Shown here piece after piece: positions 54,001 through 58,745 of a stretch of 64,000 bases of DNA. Both the position numbers and the translations under genes were made by a program. The notes beneath the pieces were generated by a model that saw only the letters and a list, made by a program, of their open reading frames with translations, was not told where the DNA came from and ran no database searches. Each line of letters opens with the position of its first letter. The first letter of the stretch is position 1. This DNA is from Ctena decussata (Eukaryota > Mollusca > Bivalvia > Lucinida > Lucinidae): contig OZ022506.1 of assembly GCA_963989385.1 (NCBI GenBank), positions 2,397,415-2,461,414 of the forward strand, given 5' to 3'.

Positions 54001-55113
54001 CGAAATAATTCAGGGCTCAAAATTTGTTTAACATACTTGTCATGCAGGGCAAGTGCTTTCAAATTTTTACTCGTCCTTTCAAAAATCTACTTGTCCTTAA
54101 AAACTGTCTGATATCACTCATTTTTCCCTCGAATGTATTCTACTTTTACTTTCATTTTCACTCGGTTATTTCCGATACTTTCCGTAGGTATATGGTTTCG
54201 TCCCAATTCAGGTTTTGCCAAAGAGGTTTCGTTAATAAAGATTTCTGCACCAAAGTAGATTTTTTCTGCTTTATTCAAGAGAGGACGTGAAAATAATGTC
54301 CTATACAACTATTTGAGTTGGATTATGCATTTGTAATCGTGCAGTTATAGAGCGCAAACAACTTAGGGGAAACCGCGTTGGTGCGAATCCTCACCGGGTC
54401 GATGTTCGATATGCACAGCCGCACTGTTTATTTACAGTTTGCCATTTCCGTTTTCATTTTTGGATTACATGATGCGGGATTTCATGCTTTTTGCGTTACA
54501 GTCAATATTTGTTTGCTGTAATATGATCGATTTGTAAAGTGCTTTTCCTGAACGGCATGATTAGACAATTTTCATGGAGGAAAAACCTACTCGTCCGGCA
54601 GGGCAAGTCAGTGACAATTTCCACTCGTCCTTACCGATCATCTACTCGTAAATACAACGGACGAGTGTAAATTTCGAGCCCTGTAATTTCCTGTTTCTTA
54701 CAAAGTATTGTAAGTAGACACAGCATCCATATATTTTGTTTCTGTTTGCTTTAGTAAGGTCTGGTACTTTTCATTTGAGCCAGTTCTTTCATTAACCTGC
54801 GGCCGCAGGTAATTGAAAGAACTAGCTCAAATGAAAATCAAGCAATTTTGATTTTTTGTGCATGTTGCTAACCGCCAAAATTAAAAATAGCGAAAATTAA
54901 TGTTTATGTTTTTGCCCGAAATTGCCCCCAACCGCGAAAATTACTGCATATACGGTACCTTATAATAAGCTTGCTTGATCTCCTTTGCATCAGCATTTCT
55001 GTTCACTCCAAGAACCTTGTAGTAGTCTTCTTTTCTCCTACCGTCACTGCCATGAATATGACGACACAGGACTGAGACTCCAGCCACTGGAGAATGCTTA
55101 CTTAATAAACAAC
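28973..55113 (-). CDS. DNAJA3: DNAJA3 / Tid1-type mitochondrial Hsp40 co-chaperone, 11 exons, 5' exon missing
   Basis: Eleven exons on the - strand join in phase into 438 residues. Coordinates are 54,959-55,113; 51,896-51,979; 50,883-50,985; 48,906-49,051; 47,604-47,756; 40,543-40,690; 39,433-39,497; 38,147-38,275; 36,935-37,050; 33,554-33,651; 28,973-29,094. The domain order is J domain with HPD, Gly-rich linker, four CxxCxGxG-type zinc-finger repeats, C-terminal substrate-binding domains and a short conserved tail. This order and the '[10 protein letters not shown]', 'DPEELFR', '[10 protein letters not shown]' and '[15 protein letters not shown]'-type words identify a type I Hsp40 closest to DNAJA3. 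Vertebrate DNAJA3 is about 480 residues, so the missing exon should encode roughly 40 residues with the mitochondrial presequence. The protein stimulates mitochondrial Hsp70 ATPase and delivers clients to it (family knowledge). The introns are large and packed with MITEs, SINEs and Helitron-like elements. Confidence 0.93.
29153..29354. mobile_element. Palindromic MITE family A
   Basis: Complete copy, 59 bp upstream of the DNAJA3 last exon in the intron. It is flanked by CATGAA on both sides. Confidence 0.85.
29370..29705. mobile_element. Palindromic repeat family E
   Basis: 'ggcaagaatttgctccttta' is mirrored by 'aggagcaaattctttcctt'. The outer words 'tggaggaatacccatacacc' and 'aggtgtatggatatatcttc' also pair. 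Confidence 0.6.
29731..30292 (-). mobile_element. SINE type 1 interrupted by a second SINE type 1
   Basis: The perfect 14-bp duplication CCCTAGTAGGAGGA at 29,717-29,730 and 30,293-30,306 defines the outer insertion. The inner insertion (29,954-30,231) splits the outer tRNA-like B box. The outer head resumes at 30,232 with 'cgaacccaggacctctgact'. Confidence 0.85.
29954..30231 (-). mobile_element. Inner SINE type 1 (SINE within SINE)
   Basis: Near full-length copy with its (AACC)n tail on the left, flanked by CGAACCCAAGA (29,943-29,953) and CGAACCCAGGA (30,232-30,242). The target lies in the B box of the older copy. Confidence 0.85.
30425..31155 (+). pseudogene. Reverse-transcriptase C-terminal part of a retroelement (5' truncated)
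   Basis: An open frame of about 250 residues runs to a natural stop. It begins just before the catalytic 'RYLDDLL' box (YxDD, residues 18-24 of the frame) and continues with '[13 protein letters not shown]' and '[19 protein letters not shown]', then '[18 protein letters not shown]'. The upstream fingers and palm of the RT are absent, and no GIY-YIG or other endonuclease follows. The FLDL / Y-D-K / ISQLIR-A layout resembles Penelope-like elements, but the clade is uncertain. The intact frame suggests a young copy truncated on insertion. It lies within a DNAJA3 intron, on the opposite strand. Confidence 0.75.
31156..31800 (+). mobile_element. 3' non-coding part of the RT element
   Basis: It carries 'agtaattcattactgaccgt', 'ccaaggcggtagttctgttg', 'aagctgctcactcgg' and 'gtttcagttcctg', all found in the same order at 59,690-60,070. 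It is therefore part of a repeated element rather than unique intron. Confidence 0.6.
31801..33125. other. Intronic sequence, mostly unassigned
   Basis: A small inverted repeat near 32,190-32,260 (taaaccattagttttccat / atggaaaattaatggtttta) is the only structure noted. Confidence 0.4.
33126..33425. mobile_element. Palindromic repeat family E carrying a perfect foldback
   Basis: Family words ('caggggaagtaacttttatc', 'ggagcaaattctgtcc', 'catggaagtgtgtccatgca') surround a 105-bp perfect palindrome at 33,176-33,280. Confidence 0.65.
33176..33280. repeat. Perfect 105-bp palindrome (52-bp arms, one central base)
   Basis: The left arm begins TTGGCCTCCCTTCTCAATG and the right arm is its exact reverse complement ending at 33,280. 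The centre is a (GATT)n/(AATC)n junction. No mismatch was found. Confidence 0.9.
33554..33651 (-). CDS. DNAJA3: DNAJA3 exon (end of substrate-binding domain)
   Basis: The acceptor 'tttcaaattgcag' precedes G that completes a Thr codon. It encodes '[20 protein letters not shown]' and '[12 protein letters not shown]', ending with one base (phase 1). The counterpart in vertebrates is the 'LTSRQQSLIL' to 'EGTVNGV' segment. The donor is GTTTGT, weaker than consensus. This exon is the branch point for the two candidate last exons. Confidence 0.9.
33797..34936 (-). mobile_element. Helitron-like (HINE-type) element with ~180-bp tandem repeats
   Basis: On the - strand it starts TTTTTAGCTCGCCTGAACG and ends with the inverted subterminal GGCGAGCTATG, then the hairpin GCTGTCAGGCGACAGC and TCTTGT. 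The interior has about four copies of a unit with 'ccatgaccttgacatcaagg', 'ggaccaatatctaactacag' and 'gaatccatccatgggtta'. A GACGCGGACGC tract sits before one end. Confidence 0.7.
35035..36483 (-). mobile_element. Helitron-like element with ~315-bp tandem repeats
   Basis: On the - strand it starts TTTTTAGCTCACCAGAGCC and ends GGTGAGCTTTGTGGCCCGTG, then GGCCTCTTGT. This has the same terminal plan as its neighbour but a different array: about three copies with 'ggtttccatggcaaccaata', 'aaaagttttgtcagcatatc' and 'ccagcccaaggatacta'. A GACGACGAC tract and 'ctatactataagctc' precede the hairpin. Confidence 0.7.
36519..36934. other. Intronic sequence, no feature recognised
   Basis: No repeat family or second exon was seen in this part of the DNAJA3 intron. 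Confidence 0.45.
36935..37050 (-). CDS. DNAJA3: DNAJA3 exon (substrate-binding domain)
   Basis: The acceptor 'ctttaaattgtag' precedes ATACCTGCAG; the donor is a consensus GTAAGT. It encodes '[20 protein letters not shown]' and '[18 protein letters not shown]', plus two bases of the next codon. The 'GKG(M/I)[14 protein letters not shown]' stretch is highly conserved in DNAJA3. Confidence 0.95.
37154..37365. mobile_element. Palindromic MITE family B
   Basis: 'gcagccacacgagaaaaccaa' at the left and 'ttggttttctcgtgtcgtg' at the right, with inner arms around 'ccgcccagtctgatcag'. Confidence 0.75.
37375..37565. mobile_element. Palindromic repeat family E
   Basis: 'aactcttaagaaagaatttg' is mirrored by 'caaatttcttctttaaagagtt'. 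The body has 'gcttccctggataag'. Confidence 0.55.
37566..37959. other. Intronic sequence with a G-run
   Basis: A homopolymer G tract of about 20 bases lies at 37,859-37,880 in otherwise T/G-rich DNA. No gene was seen. Confidence 0.45.
37960..38116 (+). mobile_element. SINE type 4, diverged
   Basis: 'ggtttgagtcccgctcgag' (B-box-like), then 'ataatgcccttcataatcac' and 'ctgttgaaagggacataaaa'. Confidence 0.55.
38147..38275 (-). CDS. DNAJA3: DNAJA3 exon (substrate-binding domain)
   Basis: The acceptor 'aatattttacag' precedes GTTGCTAAG; the donor is GTAAGT. 43 codons in phase 0 encode '[17 protein letters not shown]' and then '[18 protein letters not shown]'. The 'FRRDGADxHSD' and 'QALLGGT' words are family hallmarks. 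Confidence 0.95.
38340..38580. repeat. Palindromic element
   Basis: 'atcatgatttgtccgcctgta' and 'gagataatccac' are mirrored by 'gtggattatctcc' and 'tacaggctgacaaatcatgg'. The outer 'attttataccacccttat' pairs with 'ggtaagggtggtataaaat'. Related to 8,471-8,770. Confidence 0.7.
38581..39234. other. Intronic sequence, mostly unassigned
   Basis: A fragment 'gggaagacactgatcagatg' near 39,140 belongs to the CTGATCAGA MITE group. The remainder is unassigned. Confidence 0.4.
39235..39419. mobile_element. 185-bp Tc1/mariner-like MITE
   Basis: TA-bounded inverted ends TACAGTTAACCCTCTTTACA and TGTAAAGAGGGTCCACTGTA. It ends 14 bases from the DNAJA3 exon at 39,433. Confidence 0.75.
39433..39497 (-). CDS. 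DNAJA3: DNAJA3 exon (small exon after the zinc finger)
   Basis: A 65-bp exon found by phase and homology. The acceptor 'tttgtataattag' precedes GTATTGAAG, which completes a Gly codon. It encodes '[20 protein letters not shown]' plus Arg, and the donor is GTAAGC. It corresponds to the 'VEDGQTVRM..FITFR' segment in vertebrates. The usual 'PVG' after 'RM' is replaced by 'AIA'. Confidence 0.93.
39690..40135. repeat. Two intronic hairpins
   Basis: 39,703-39,757: 'aaaatgtgagaagctttttc' is mirrored by 'aagcttctcacattttttc'. 40,000-40,130: 'tttctggtgtttatcgaagt' and 'ataaactaca' are mirrored by 'tgtagtttatacttctataaa' and 'caccagaaaaa'. Confidence 0.7.
40543..40690 (-). CDS. DNAJA3: DNAJA3 exon (second half of zinc finger)
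   Basis: The acceptor is 'ctgtttcag' and the donor GTGAGG. It encodes '[19 protein letters not shown]' with the third CxxC (CRVC), then a CxxCKGKG fourth repeat (CFECKGKG) and 'VVVPVPA'. Each CxxC pair supplies two zinc ligands. One base (G) carries over to the 65-bp exon. Confidence 0.95.
40700..41259. other. Intronic sequence, no feature recognised
   Basis: No repeat family was identified apart from 'taggaacctacctttaa'-type words at both edges (40,713 and 41,240), which suggest an unrecognised inverted-repeat element. Confidence 0.35.
41260..41455. mobile_element. MITE family A, diverged copy
   Basis: 'cagaagctccaaataataag' and 'gaactgtctcactgagacag' then 'ttccaatgaagggccacaac' follow the family layout. 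Confidence 0.55.
41614..41816. mobile_element. Palindromic MITE family A
   Basis: Complete copy with CAGAGCCCTAGATAAGAGG ends, flanked by the 6-bp direct repeat CAGCAA. Confidence 0.85.
41868..42235. repeat. CCCTGAC-rich repeat block
   Basis: 'attccctgactttccctgat', 'ttccctgactttttaagtca' and 'aaaattccctgacatttt' recur, enclosing a family E fragment (41,990-42,100). Confidence 0.5.
42300..43140. mobile_element. Palindromic element (TTCGGACA family) interrupted by another MITE
   Basis: The outer element matches 53,300-53,490 ('gtaaattcggacatacc', 'gcaaacagtgaaaatccaga', 'aggattttcactgtttg', 'acaatgtcactgtccgaatt'). It is split at a TATATA run by the 42,431-43,043 MITE. Confidence 0.7.
42431..43043. 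mobile_element. ~613-bp MITE nested in the previous element
   Basis: TGAGCCGTTCTCTGTGAAAA and 'ccgggcttaatgacatt' at the left are mirrored by 'tgtcattaagcccggttttc' and 'acagagactggctca' at the right, with TATA on both sides. Confidence 0.75.
43150..43592. other. Intronic sequence with a family E fragment
   Basis: 'aaggtgcatggacacacctt' and 'tgcttccttggatta' mark a family E piece at about 43,230-43,400. The rest is unassigned. Confidence 0.4.
43593..43795. mobile_element. Palindromic MITE family A
   Basis: Near-identical to the 28,601 copy. Flanked by GCCACC on the left and CCACCC on the right. Confidence 0.85.
43845..44330. repeat. Hairpin plus repeat shared (inverted) with 47,340-47,585
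   Basis: 'gatttttctcttttaaaaca' is mirrored by 'ttttaaaagagaaaaatc' (43,858-43,948). The following 'caaattgcaacaaaagc' and 'aaaagtaggatgaaatccga' occur inverted at 47.4-47.5 kb. Confidence 0.6.
44570..46285 (-). mobile_element. Tandem array (~170-190 bp units) with a Helitron-like end module
   Basis: About nine units contain 'ggcaggatttatgta', 'gggcctcatggtttcagaga' and 'gacccctggggtg.ggccaat' or close variants. The right edge has 'gaagacgacgacggac' and 'ctatactataagctcacctt', the module that closes the elements at 36.4 and 58.7 kb. A (GT)n plus G30 run interrupts one unit at 45,045-45,094. Confidence 0.7.
45045..45094. repeat. (GT)n followed by a ~30-base G homopolymer
   Basis: Low-complexity run that is strongly G4-prone and error-prone in sequencing. 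Confidence 0.9.
46320..46556 (-). mobile_element. Helitron-like fragment (33.8-kb family)
   Basis: 'ccatgaccttgacctcaagg', 'ggtgacaacaataggtcttc' and 'ctgaaggtcgttcaggcaaa' match the right end of the 33,797-34,936 element with a single repeat unit. Confidence 0.65.
46763..47030 (+). mobile_element. tRNA-derived SINE type 1
   Basis: The head runs from 'ctgggccacatagtacagtc' to 'gtttgatacccggtccggct', then the family body and an (AAC)n tail. Confidence 0.8.
47031..47603. other. Intronic sequence, partly repeat
   Basis: 47,340-47,585 is an inverted copy of part of 43.98-44.33 kb. Nothing was recognised before it. Confidence 0.45.
47604..47756 (-). CDS. DNAJA3: DNAJA3 exon (start of zinc finger)
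   Basis: The acceptor 'cattattttgcag' precedes TTAACAATGG; the donor is GTGAGT. It encodes '[19 protein letters not shown]' and then the first two zinc repeats, CPRCGGKK and CTQCGGSG. 51 codons in phase 0. The 'AA(K/R)GVNK' word and the spacing between repeats match DNAJA3. Confidence 0.95.
47790..47995. mobile_element. MITE family A, moderately diverged
   Basis: 'agagctctagataagaggga' at the left and 'cgctcttacttaaagcactg' at the right. The centre is 'gccgtcttgtcaagacg'. Confidence 0.75.
48268..48400. mobile_element. MITE family A, truncated
   Basis: 'agtactccagataagaggg' and 'gaactgtcttggcgagatgg' are present. The right third is missing where the next element begins. Confidence 0.6.
48408..48632. 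mobile_element. Palindromic MITE (GGCCGTATTCATAAA ends)
   Basis: 'aggccgtattcataaagcca' and 'cacttaagtcgttgctatg' are mirrored by 'catagccaccacttaagtcg' and 'tatgaatacggcccct'. The centre is 'ggaacagtctttgtaagact'. Confidence 0.8.
48906..49051 (-). CDS. DNAJA3: DNAJA3 exon (linker between J domain and zinc finger)
   Basis: The acceptor 'ttcttttacgcag' precedes GCTTTGAGC, which completes a Gly codon; the donor is GTACAA. It encodes '[18 protein letters not shown]', then a Gly/Phe-rich '[11 protein letters not shown]' and an acidic '[10 protein letters not shown]'. The 'DPEELFRKIF' counterpart is conserved in vertebrate DNAJA3. Confidence 0.93.
49084..49505. mobile_element. Palindromic MITE family B with a 185-bp internal tandem duplication
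   Basis: The segment from 'ccctgcgcagattcagatca' to 'cattgttggttttgtcg' occurs twice in direct order (49,118-49,302 and 49,303 onward), nearly identical. The whole ends 'gtcgtgtcgcggctca'. Confidence 0.8.
49584..49808. mobile_element. Palindromic MITE family B
   Basis: 'gagccactgacaaaagcaac' at the left and 'ggttttgtcgtgtcgaggct' at the right. Confidence 0.75.
50005..50205. mobile_element. MITE family A
   Basis: 'agtgctccagataagaagtg' and 'ttgttatctagagctctgct' ends, with 'gaactgtctcgagacggttc' as the centre. Confidence 0.75.
50357..50717. repeat. 360-bp palindrome made of GCTTCCTGCCGAGACTGT-type units
   Basis: The left half holds about five direct units of 'gcttcctgccgagactgt' with variable spacers. 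The right half holds their mirror 'acagtctcggcaggaagc'. The outer ends 'ataatctattccgctaattt' and 'aaattggcggaatcgattat' also pair. Confidence 0.8.
50883..50985 (-). CDS. DNAJA3: DNAJA3 exon (end of J domain and Gly-rich region)
   Basis: The acceptor 'aattatatttctgcag' precedes GTGCTGAGTG; the donor is GTAATG. It encodes '[15 protein letters not shown]' (helix IV of the J domain) followed by a Gly/Gln/Pro-rich '[19 protein letters not shown]'. Ends with one base (phase 1). Confidence 0.95.
51125..51346. mobile_element. Palindromic MITE (AACCCATTGCATTCTGGGTA ends)
   Basis: 'ttaacccattgcattctggg' pairs with 'ccagcatggaatgggttaa'. The inner hairpin is 'cagatcaggccccac' with 'gtggggcctgatctg'. 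Confidence 0.75.
51433..51613. mobile_element. MITE family A, shortened copy
   Basis: 'cagtgctccagggggtattg' and 'cccctcttatctggagctctg' ends, with the centre 'gaaccgtctcagtgagacgg'. Confidence 0.7.
51896..51979 (-). CDS. DNAJA3: DNAJA3 exon (J domain core with HPD)
   Basis: The acceptor 'ttcattgtgacag' precedes CTTGCCAAA. 28 codons encode '[20 protein letters not shown]' and 'REVSEAYE'. The HPD tripeptide, needed to stimulate Hsp70 ATPase, is intact. The donor that keeps phase is GTTGGT. A better-looking GTAAAT four bases downstream would shift the frame. Confidence 0.95.
52000..52859. other. Intronic sequence, mostly unassigned
   Basis: Short words such as 'cgaggcacagcctcg' form a small hairpin at 52,333-52,347. 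The open frame at 52,477-52,704 has no domain. Confidence 0.4.
52860..53293 (-). mobile_element. Tandem-repeat element with a GGGGGCAT hairpin end
   Basis: Two to three ~170-bp units carry 'gaaaaagggccata.ctcc', 'ttttatgattatata' and 'gaattcaatacaccaatg' or close variants. The right edge is 'gacagcggtgatactatatg', then a hairpin (tgcccccccattttaaatgg / cgggggcata) and AAAA. This is the same plan as the other tandem-array elements. Confidence 0.6.
53300..53490. mobile_element. Palindromic element (TTCGGACA family)
   Basis: 'gcaaacagtgaaaatccaga' and 'tgagacggctca' are mirrored by 'tgagccgtctcatcaggatt' and 'ttcactgtttgcc'. An uninterrupted relative of 42.3-43.1 kb. Confidence 0.75.
53638..53835 (+). 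mobile_element. SINE type 4
   Basis: The head 'ctggtagctctgtaggctaag' and 'ccaggtttgaaacc' precedes the family body 'atcaccctcccattgtcctg'. Confidence 0.75.
53915..54958. mobile_element. Inverted-ended element abutting the DNAJA3 J-domain exon
   Basis: The left end TACTGTATACGCGATAATTT mirrors the right end (AAATTACTGCATATACGGTA, at 54,936-54,956) with a few mismatches. It contains a hairpin (54,765-54,837, 'catttgagccagttctttca' and its mirror around 'gcggccgc') and the nested 54,011-54,683 transposon. Its right edge coincides with the splice donor of the exon ending at 54,959. Confidence 0.65.
54011..54683. mobile_element. 673-bp CAGGG-ended DNA transposon remnant
   Basis: The ends CAGGGCTCAAAATTT and AAATTTCGAGCCCTG are inverted repeats, flanked by TAATT on both sides (54,006-54,010 and 54,684-54,688). 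Inside, 'actcgtcc' words recur. No transposase. CAGGG ends suggest a hAT-like group. Confidence 0.7.
54959..55113 (-). CDS. DNAJA3: DNAJA3 exon (J domain start, first exon found)
   Basis: The acceptor 'gttttcatttttccag' precedes GTTGTTTATT; two bases complete a codon begun in an upstream exon. It encodes '[20 protein letters not shown]' and then '[20 protein letters not shown]' with 'KQAYYK', covering helices I and early II of the J domain. The residues before 'KEDYY' are the end of the mitochondrial presequence region. The donor GTACCG lies in a transposon terminus. The exon with the start codon was not located between here and the window end. Confidence 0.94.
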
Positions 55114-55176
55114 CTGGAAAAATGAAAACAACCATATTTCTACTGTTGTAAGATGGAGATTGTTTTCTTTCAAAAC

Positions 55177-55748
55177 CAGGGATACAGACTAGCGGTCGCC
55201 CACTCGCCCACTGCGAGTAAAAAATCGGGTGGGCGCCTAAAATTAAAATGACAGTCGCCCAGCTTGCGATCATCAGCTGTCAGTGAGTGTCTGGCCTGTT
55301 TTCGCCTTAGATTGGTCTCCCCTCGTTTTGGAGTAAAATCCGCCACCTTAAAGCACATTGCAAACTTCCGCACCGATATCTGCGCTGAATATTCGGTGGT
55401 TCGTCATACTTGTGTGTTGGATTTTATTTACTATCGCAAATCAACATGGCCGCCTCCTCTGTTTGATAGCAAAAAATCTTGACCATTTGTAAATTTTTCC
55501 ACATAATGTGGCGATATATCGCTTGTGTTTCACACCAGTTAGCTAAAAGAAAGCAAAACCCTAAAGAAAGGAGGATTTACTACAAAGCTTATGGAAACAG
55601 TGCAAATCTCGCGCAGATTCTGAATAAAAAAATTCTCATGTTTCTGACGTTTTATATGTGGGCCCCTAAATTTCTGGCTGGGCGACTAATTTTCAGTTTT
55701 TAGGGGCCCAGCGTGCTCCTATGAAAAATTAGTTAGTCTGTATCCCTG
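55177..55748. mobile_element. 572-bp CAGGGATACAGACTA-ended transposon remnant
   Basis: The ends CAGGGATACAGACTAG and TTAGTCTGTATCCCTG are inverted repeats, flanked by AAAAC on both sides (55,172-55,176 and 55,749-55,753). It lies just upstream of the DNAJA3 J-domain exon. It has no transposase frame. Confidence 0.75.
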
Positions 55749-55753
55749 AAAAC

Positions 55754-57081
55754 AATCGCAAAACTCTAAACTTGTCTTCAGAAATGGATCTAGATTTTCG
55801 GGATTATAGCATGGAAGGAAAGAAAACTGACCATTCTAGGGATTGAAAAACCAGGGTTTGAAATTAACATTAGCAAGTAACAAATTTGCCACATGAAAAT
55901 CCCATTTTCCATCTACTGAAAAAGAAGATAGCGAAAAGTTGCTGTCTTGTAATTCTGTAGTGAAATTGGTTTCTGAAAATTAGAAGCCAATTTTCACATA
56001 AAGATTACTTCTATCTGTTAGACTAAACACAATTCCATATGCCTTTGACCCTATGGAATTTAGTTTGGTCTTAAATCTGGCAACTACCCGTAAAGCTGGC
56101 AAGAGGGCTGTTCTACGGCCACCAATTTATACTACTGGGTATGTTTTTCATCAGTATCTCGCAGAACTACAGAAAAGAGGGCACATGAAAGATAATTCAA
56201 AGATAATTTCTCAATGTAAACAGTCATGTCAATTTTCAACACAGTTATGCCAATTCTACACTAATGGCCACTTGTACAACAAAAGCTTGTCAGACTCGGA
56301 CTTATGCAATTATCTTCGGATCATATAAGTAAGAGTTAACTCTTGCTCAAGCGCGGATCAGCTCACATTTGATCGGCTTTATCACGTGAAGATCAAGTCA
56401 CACTCATCTGAGTAACGATCAAGTTGTACTTGAACAATAAAAATAACTGATTTTGAAAGGGTTGTAATGTACCTAGTATTAGAATACTGGCAACTGACCC
56501 TCGGTAATAGAAAGATCCAGTTCATGGCACATATAAGCAGAGAAAGTCATGACCAGCCTGCGCATCATTACAGTCATATTATTCATATTAGACATCATTG
56601 CTGGTTGACATCATACCATAGCCGTGAAGAAACCGAAAAATCTGAACCTAACTGCGTGAATTTGTACGCTGATCTTGGCAGGAACATGTCCATTCGAAAT
56701 TGCAGGGCTCGCTTCCGGTATCTGCAACGGTAGGGACATGTGCGTCCCCATTCATTATTGTTTGTTCACAGAATGTGGAAGTATATGTACGTGAAAGATT
56801 TTCCCCATTTGTAAAGCTACCGTTTCTTCAGCACCATTTGTTTAGATTCTGACTCTGTATCTCCAACTAGTCGAAGAGCATGACAAGACAACAAAGAGAG
56901 TATGGTCAATTTCAACATGTAAAAAATGTTATGTAAAAATGTTTTGCAAGAAAAAAAGGGAAGATGAAAAGTAAATTGAGACCGTGGAGCATGAGCGAAG
57001 TTGCACTGTACATACAAACTAATTTTAAAACAAACATTTGTGGCTCGGGGTAAAGCCTTGGTGGGTAATTGTTAGCAATGA
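55754..57081. other. No gene recognised
   Basis: Low-copy-looking DNA with scattered MITE crumbs. The missing first exon of DNAJA3 could be here or further right, but no ATG-initiated frame with a donor in the required phase (one leftover base) was convincing. Confidence 0.4.
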
Positions 57082-57337
57082 TCAAAATTGTATTATTGCT
57101 TTCTTGAAATGACATATGTCACGATCATGGGTTAGTACAAATGGGTTCGGCTGTTTGCTGAACAGGCTTGTTTCCCCGCCGTAGCAGGGTGTCCCCATTT
57201 GCTTTTCGAGCTTTTTCGAGGCTCTGTAGCAGTGTGTTCTGCGGATACCCTCTTCTAATGTAATAGCCCGTAAAGATTTCGGCATGTTTGTCATAATCAT
57301 ACAGCTGGACGGACGTAGTCTGACTGAGAGACGGGCG
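57082..57337 (-). pseudogene. Broken coding fragment, possible retroelement
   Basis: The - strand reads 'DYDKHAEIFTGYYIRRGYPQ' and 'TLLQSLEKARKANGDTLL', then loses frame. An RGYP...KA arrangement is seen downstream of the palm in several reverse transcriptases, so this may be retroelement-derived; no firm family. Confidence 0.35.
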
Positions 57338-57731
57338 GGAGGTAGGTCCTTGCCAATGCATTCCCTCAGTGAGGAAGGAGACTTAGTTCTCTCATGTTCA
57401 CCATTTTGGATAGAACTCGTCTTGCCTCTTTGTAGAACGGCATGACCTCAGCTGGTAGATCTAGAGTCTTCCATTATTAGCTCACTGACCCTGACATCTA
57501 CGTCAGGCTCTTCGTCGCAAGTGACCATCATCCCAGCAGAGAACCTGAAGAAAAGGACAAGGGATGCAATGGCGGAGGAAGAGCCGTCCAAGAAAAGGAA
57601 GACTCTAGATCTACCAGCTGAGGTCATGCTGTTCTACAAAGAGGCAAGACGAGTTCTATCCAAAATGGTGAACATGAGAGATTTAAGTCTCCTTCCTCAC
57701 TGAGGGAATGCATTGGCAAGGACCTACCTCC
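57338..57731. repeat. Foldback with ~135-bp arms at about 97% identity and a coding-like loop
   Basis: The left arm 57,338-57,472 and right arm 57,597-57,731 are reverse complements with only a few mismatches. The 124-bp loop separates them. A 60-codon open frame on the + strand runs from the loop into the right arm (KKRTRDAMAEEEPSKKRK, with a KKRK basic patch, then LDLPAEVMLFYKEARRVLSK). The left arm continues the same protein on the - strand. Confidence 0.85.
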
Positions 57732-57734
57732 TTG

Positions 57735-58745
57735 TGTAATTGTGTAATTTACATAAATTTCATGTGGTTGATAGAGGACTACTCAAGGAACATTTCTGTA
57801 AAAGTTTTGTCAAAATATCTGCAGTCACATAGCAATAAATGCAAATTTTCAATTTTCCAATTATAAGTCAATGGCAACTTTAAGTTGCCATAGCAACCAA
57901 ACTGCTGGAGCAATTGCCAAGAAAAACAGTATTTTTATATACGGTAGTACCTAGATCCTTTCTGTGAAGTTTGAGCTTTATTGGTTGTATAGTTTCTGAG
58001 GAGATGATTTTTGAATATCTTTCCTATTTTAAACCATTCGGTTGCCATGGCAACCAGCCTAATTGTGCAATTTACATAAATTTCATGTGGTTGATAGAGG
58101 ACTACTCAAGGAACATTTCTGTAAAAATTTTGTCAAAATATCTGCAGTCACATAGCAATAAATGCAAATTTTCAATTTTCCCATACAAGTCAATGGCAAC
58201 TTTAAGTTGCCATAGCAACCAAACTGCTGGAGCAATTGCCAAGAAAAACAGTATTTTTATAGACGGTAGTACCTAGATCCTTTCTGTGAAGTTTGAGCTT
58301 TATTGGTTGTATAGTTTCTGAGGAGATGATTTTTGAATATCTTTTCTATTTTTAATCTTTCGGTTGCCATGGCAACCAGCCTAATTGTGCAATTTACATA
58401 AATTTCATGTGGTTGATAGAGGACTACTCAAGGAACATTTCTATAAAAGTTTTGTCAAAATATCTGCAGTCACATAGCAATAAATGCAAATTTCCAATTT
58501 TTCCCATACAAGTCAATGGCAACTTTAAGTTGCCATAGCAACCAAACTGCTGAAGCGATTAGGATAAAAAACAGTATTATTAGTTCCCCCTGCCTATAGA
58601 TGCTGTATATGAAATTTGGTAACAATGGGCCTTGTAGTTTCAGAGAAGATGTCGTTTGAAAACATTGACAGACGGACGACGGACGGCGGATGCCTGCCTA
58701 TACTATAAGCTCACCTGTGAGCCTTCGGCTCAGGTGAGCTAAAAA
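57735..58745 (-). mobile_element. Helitron-like element with three ~310-bp tandem repeats
   Basis: The units carry 'tgcaatttacataaatttca', 'ggttgatagaggactactca', 'gttgccatagcaaccaaact' and 'ctttcggttgccatggcaac'. The right edge has 'gacggacgacggacggcgg', 'ctatactataagctcacct' and the hairpin 'gagccttcggctc', then 'aggtgagctaaaa'. The left terminus is missing, cut at the foldback. Confidence 0.7.

Noticed and set aside
55170..55482. Candidate first exon of DNAJA3 or another gene (frames on both strands)
   Set aside because: The region lies wholly inside a CAGGG-ended transposon remnant with target duplications.
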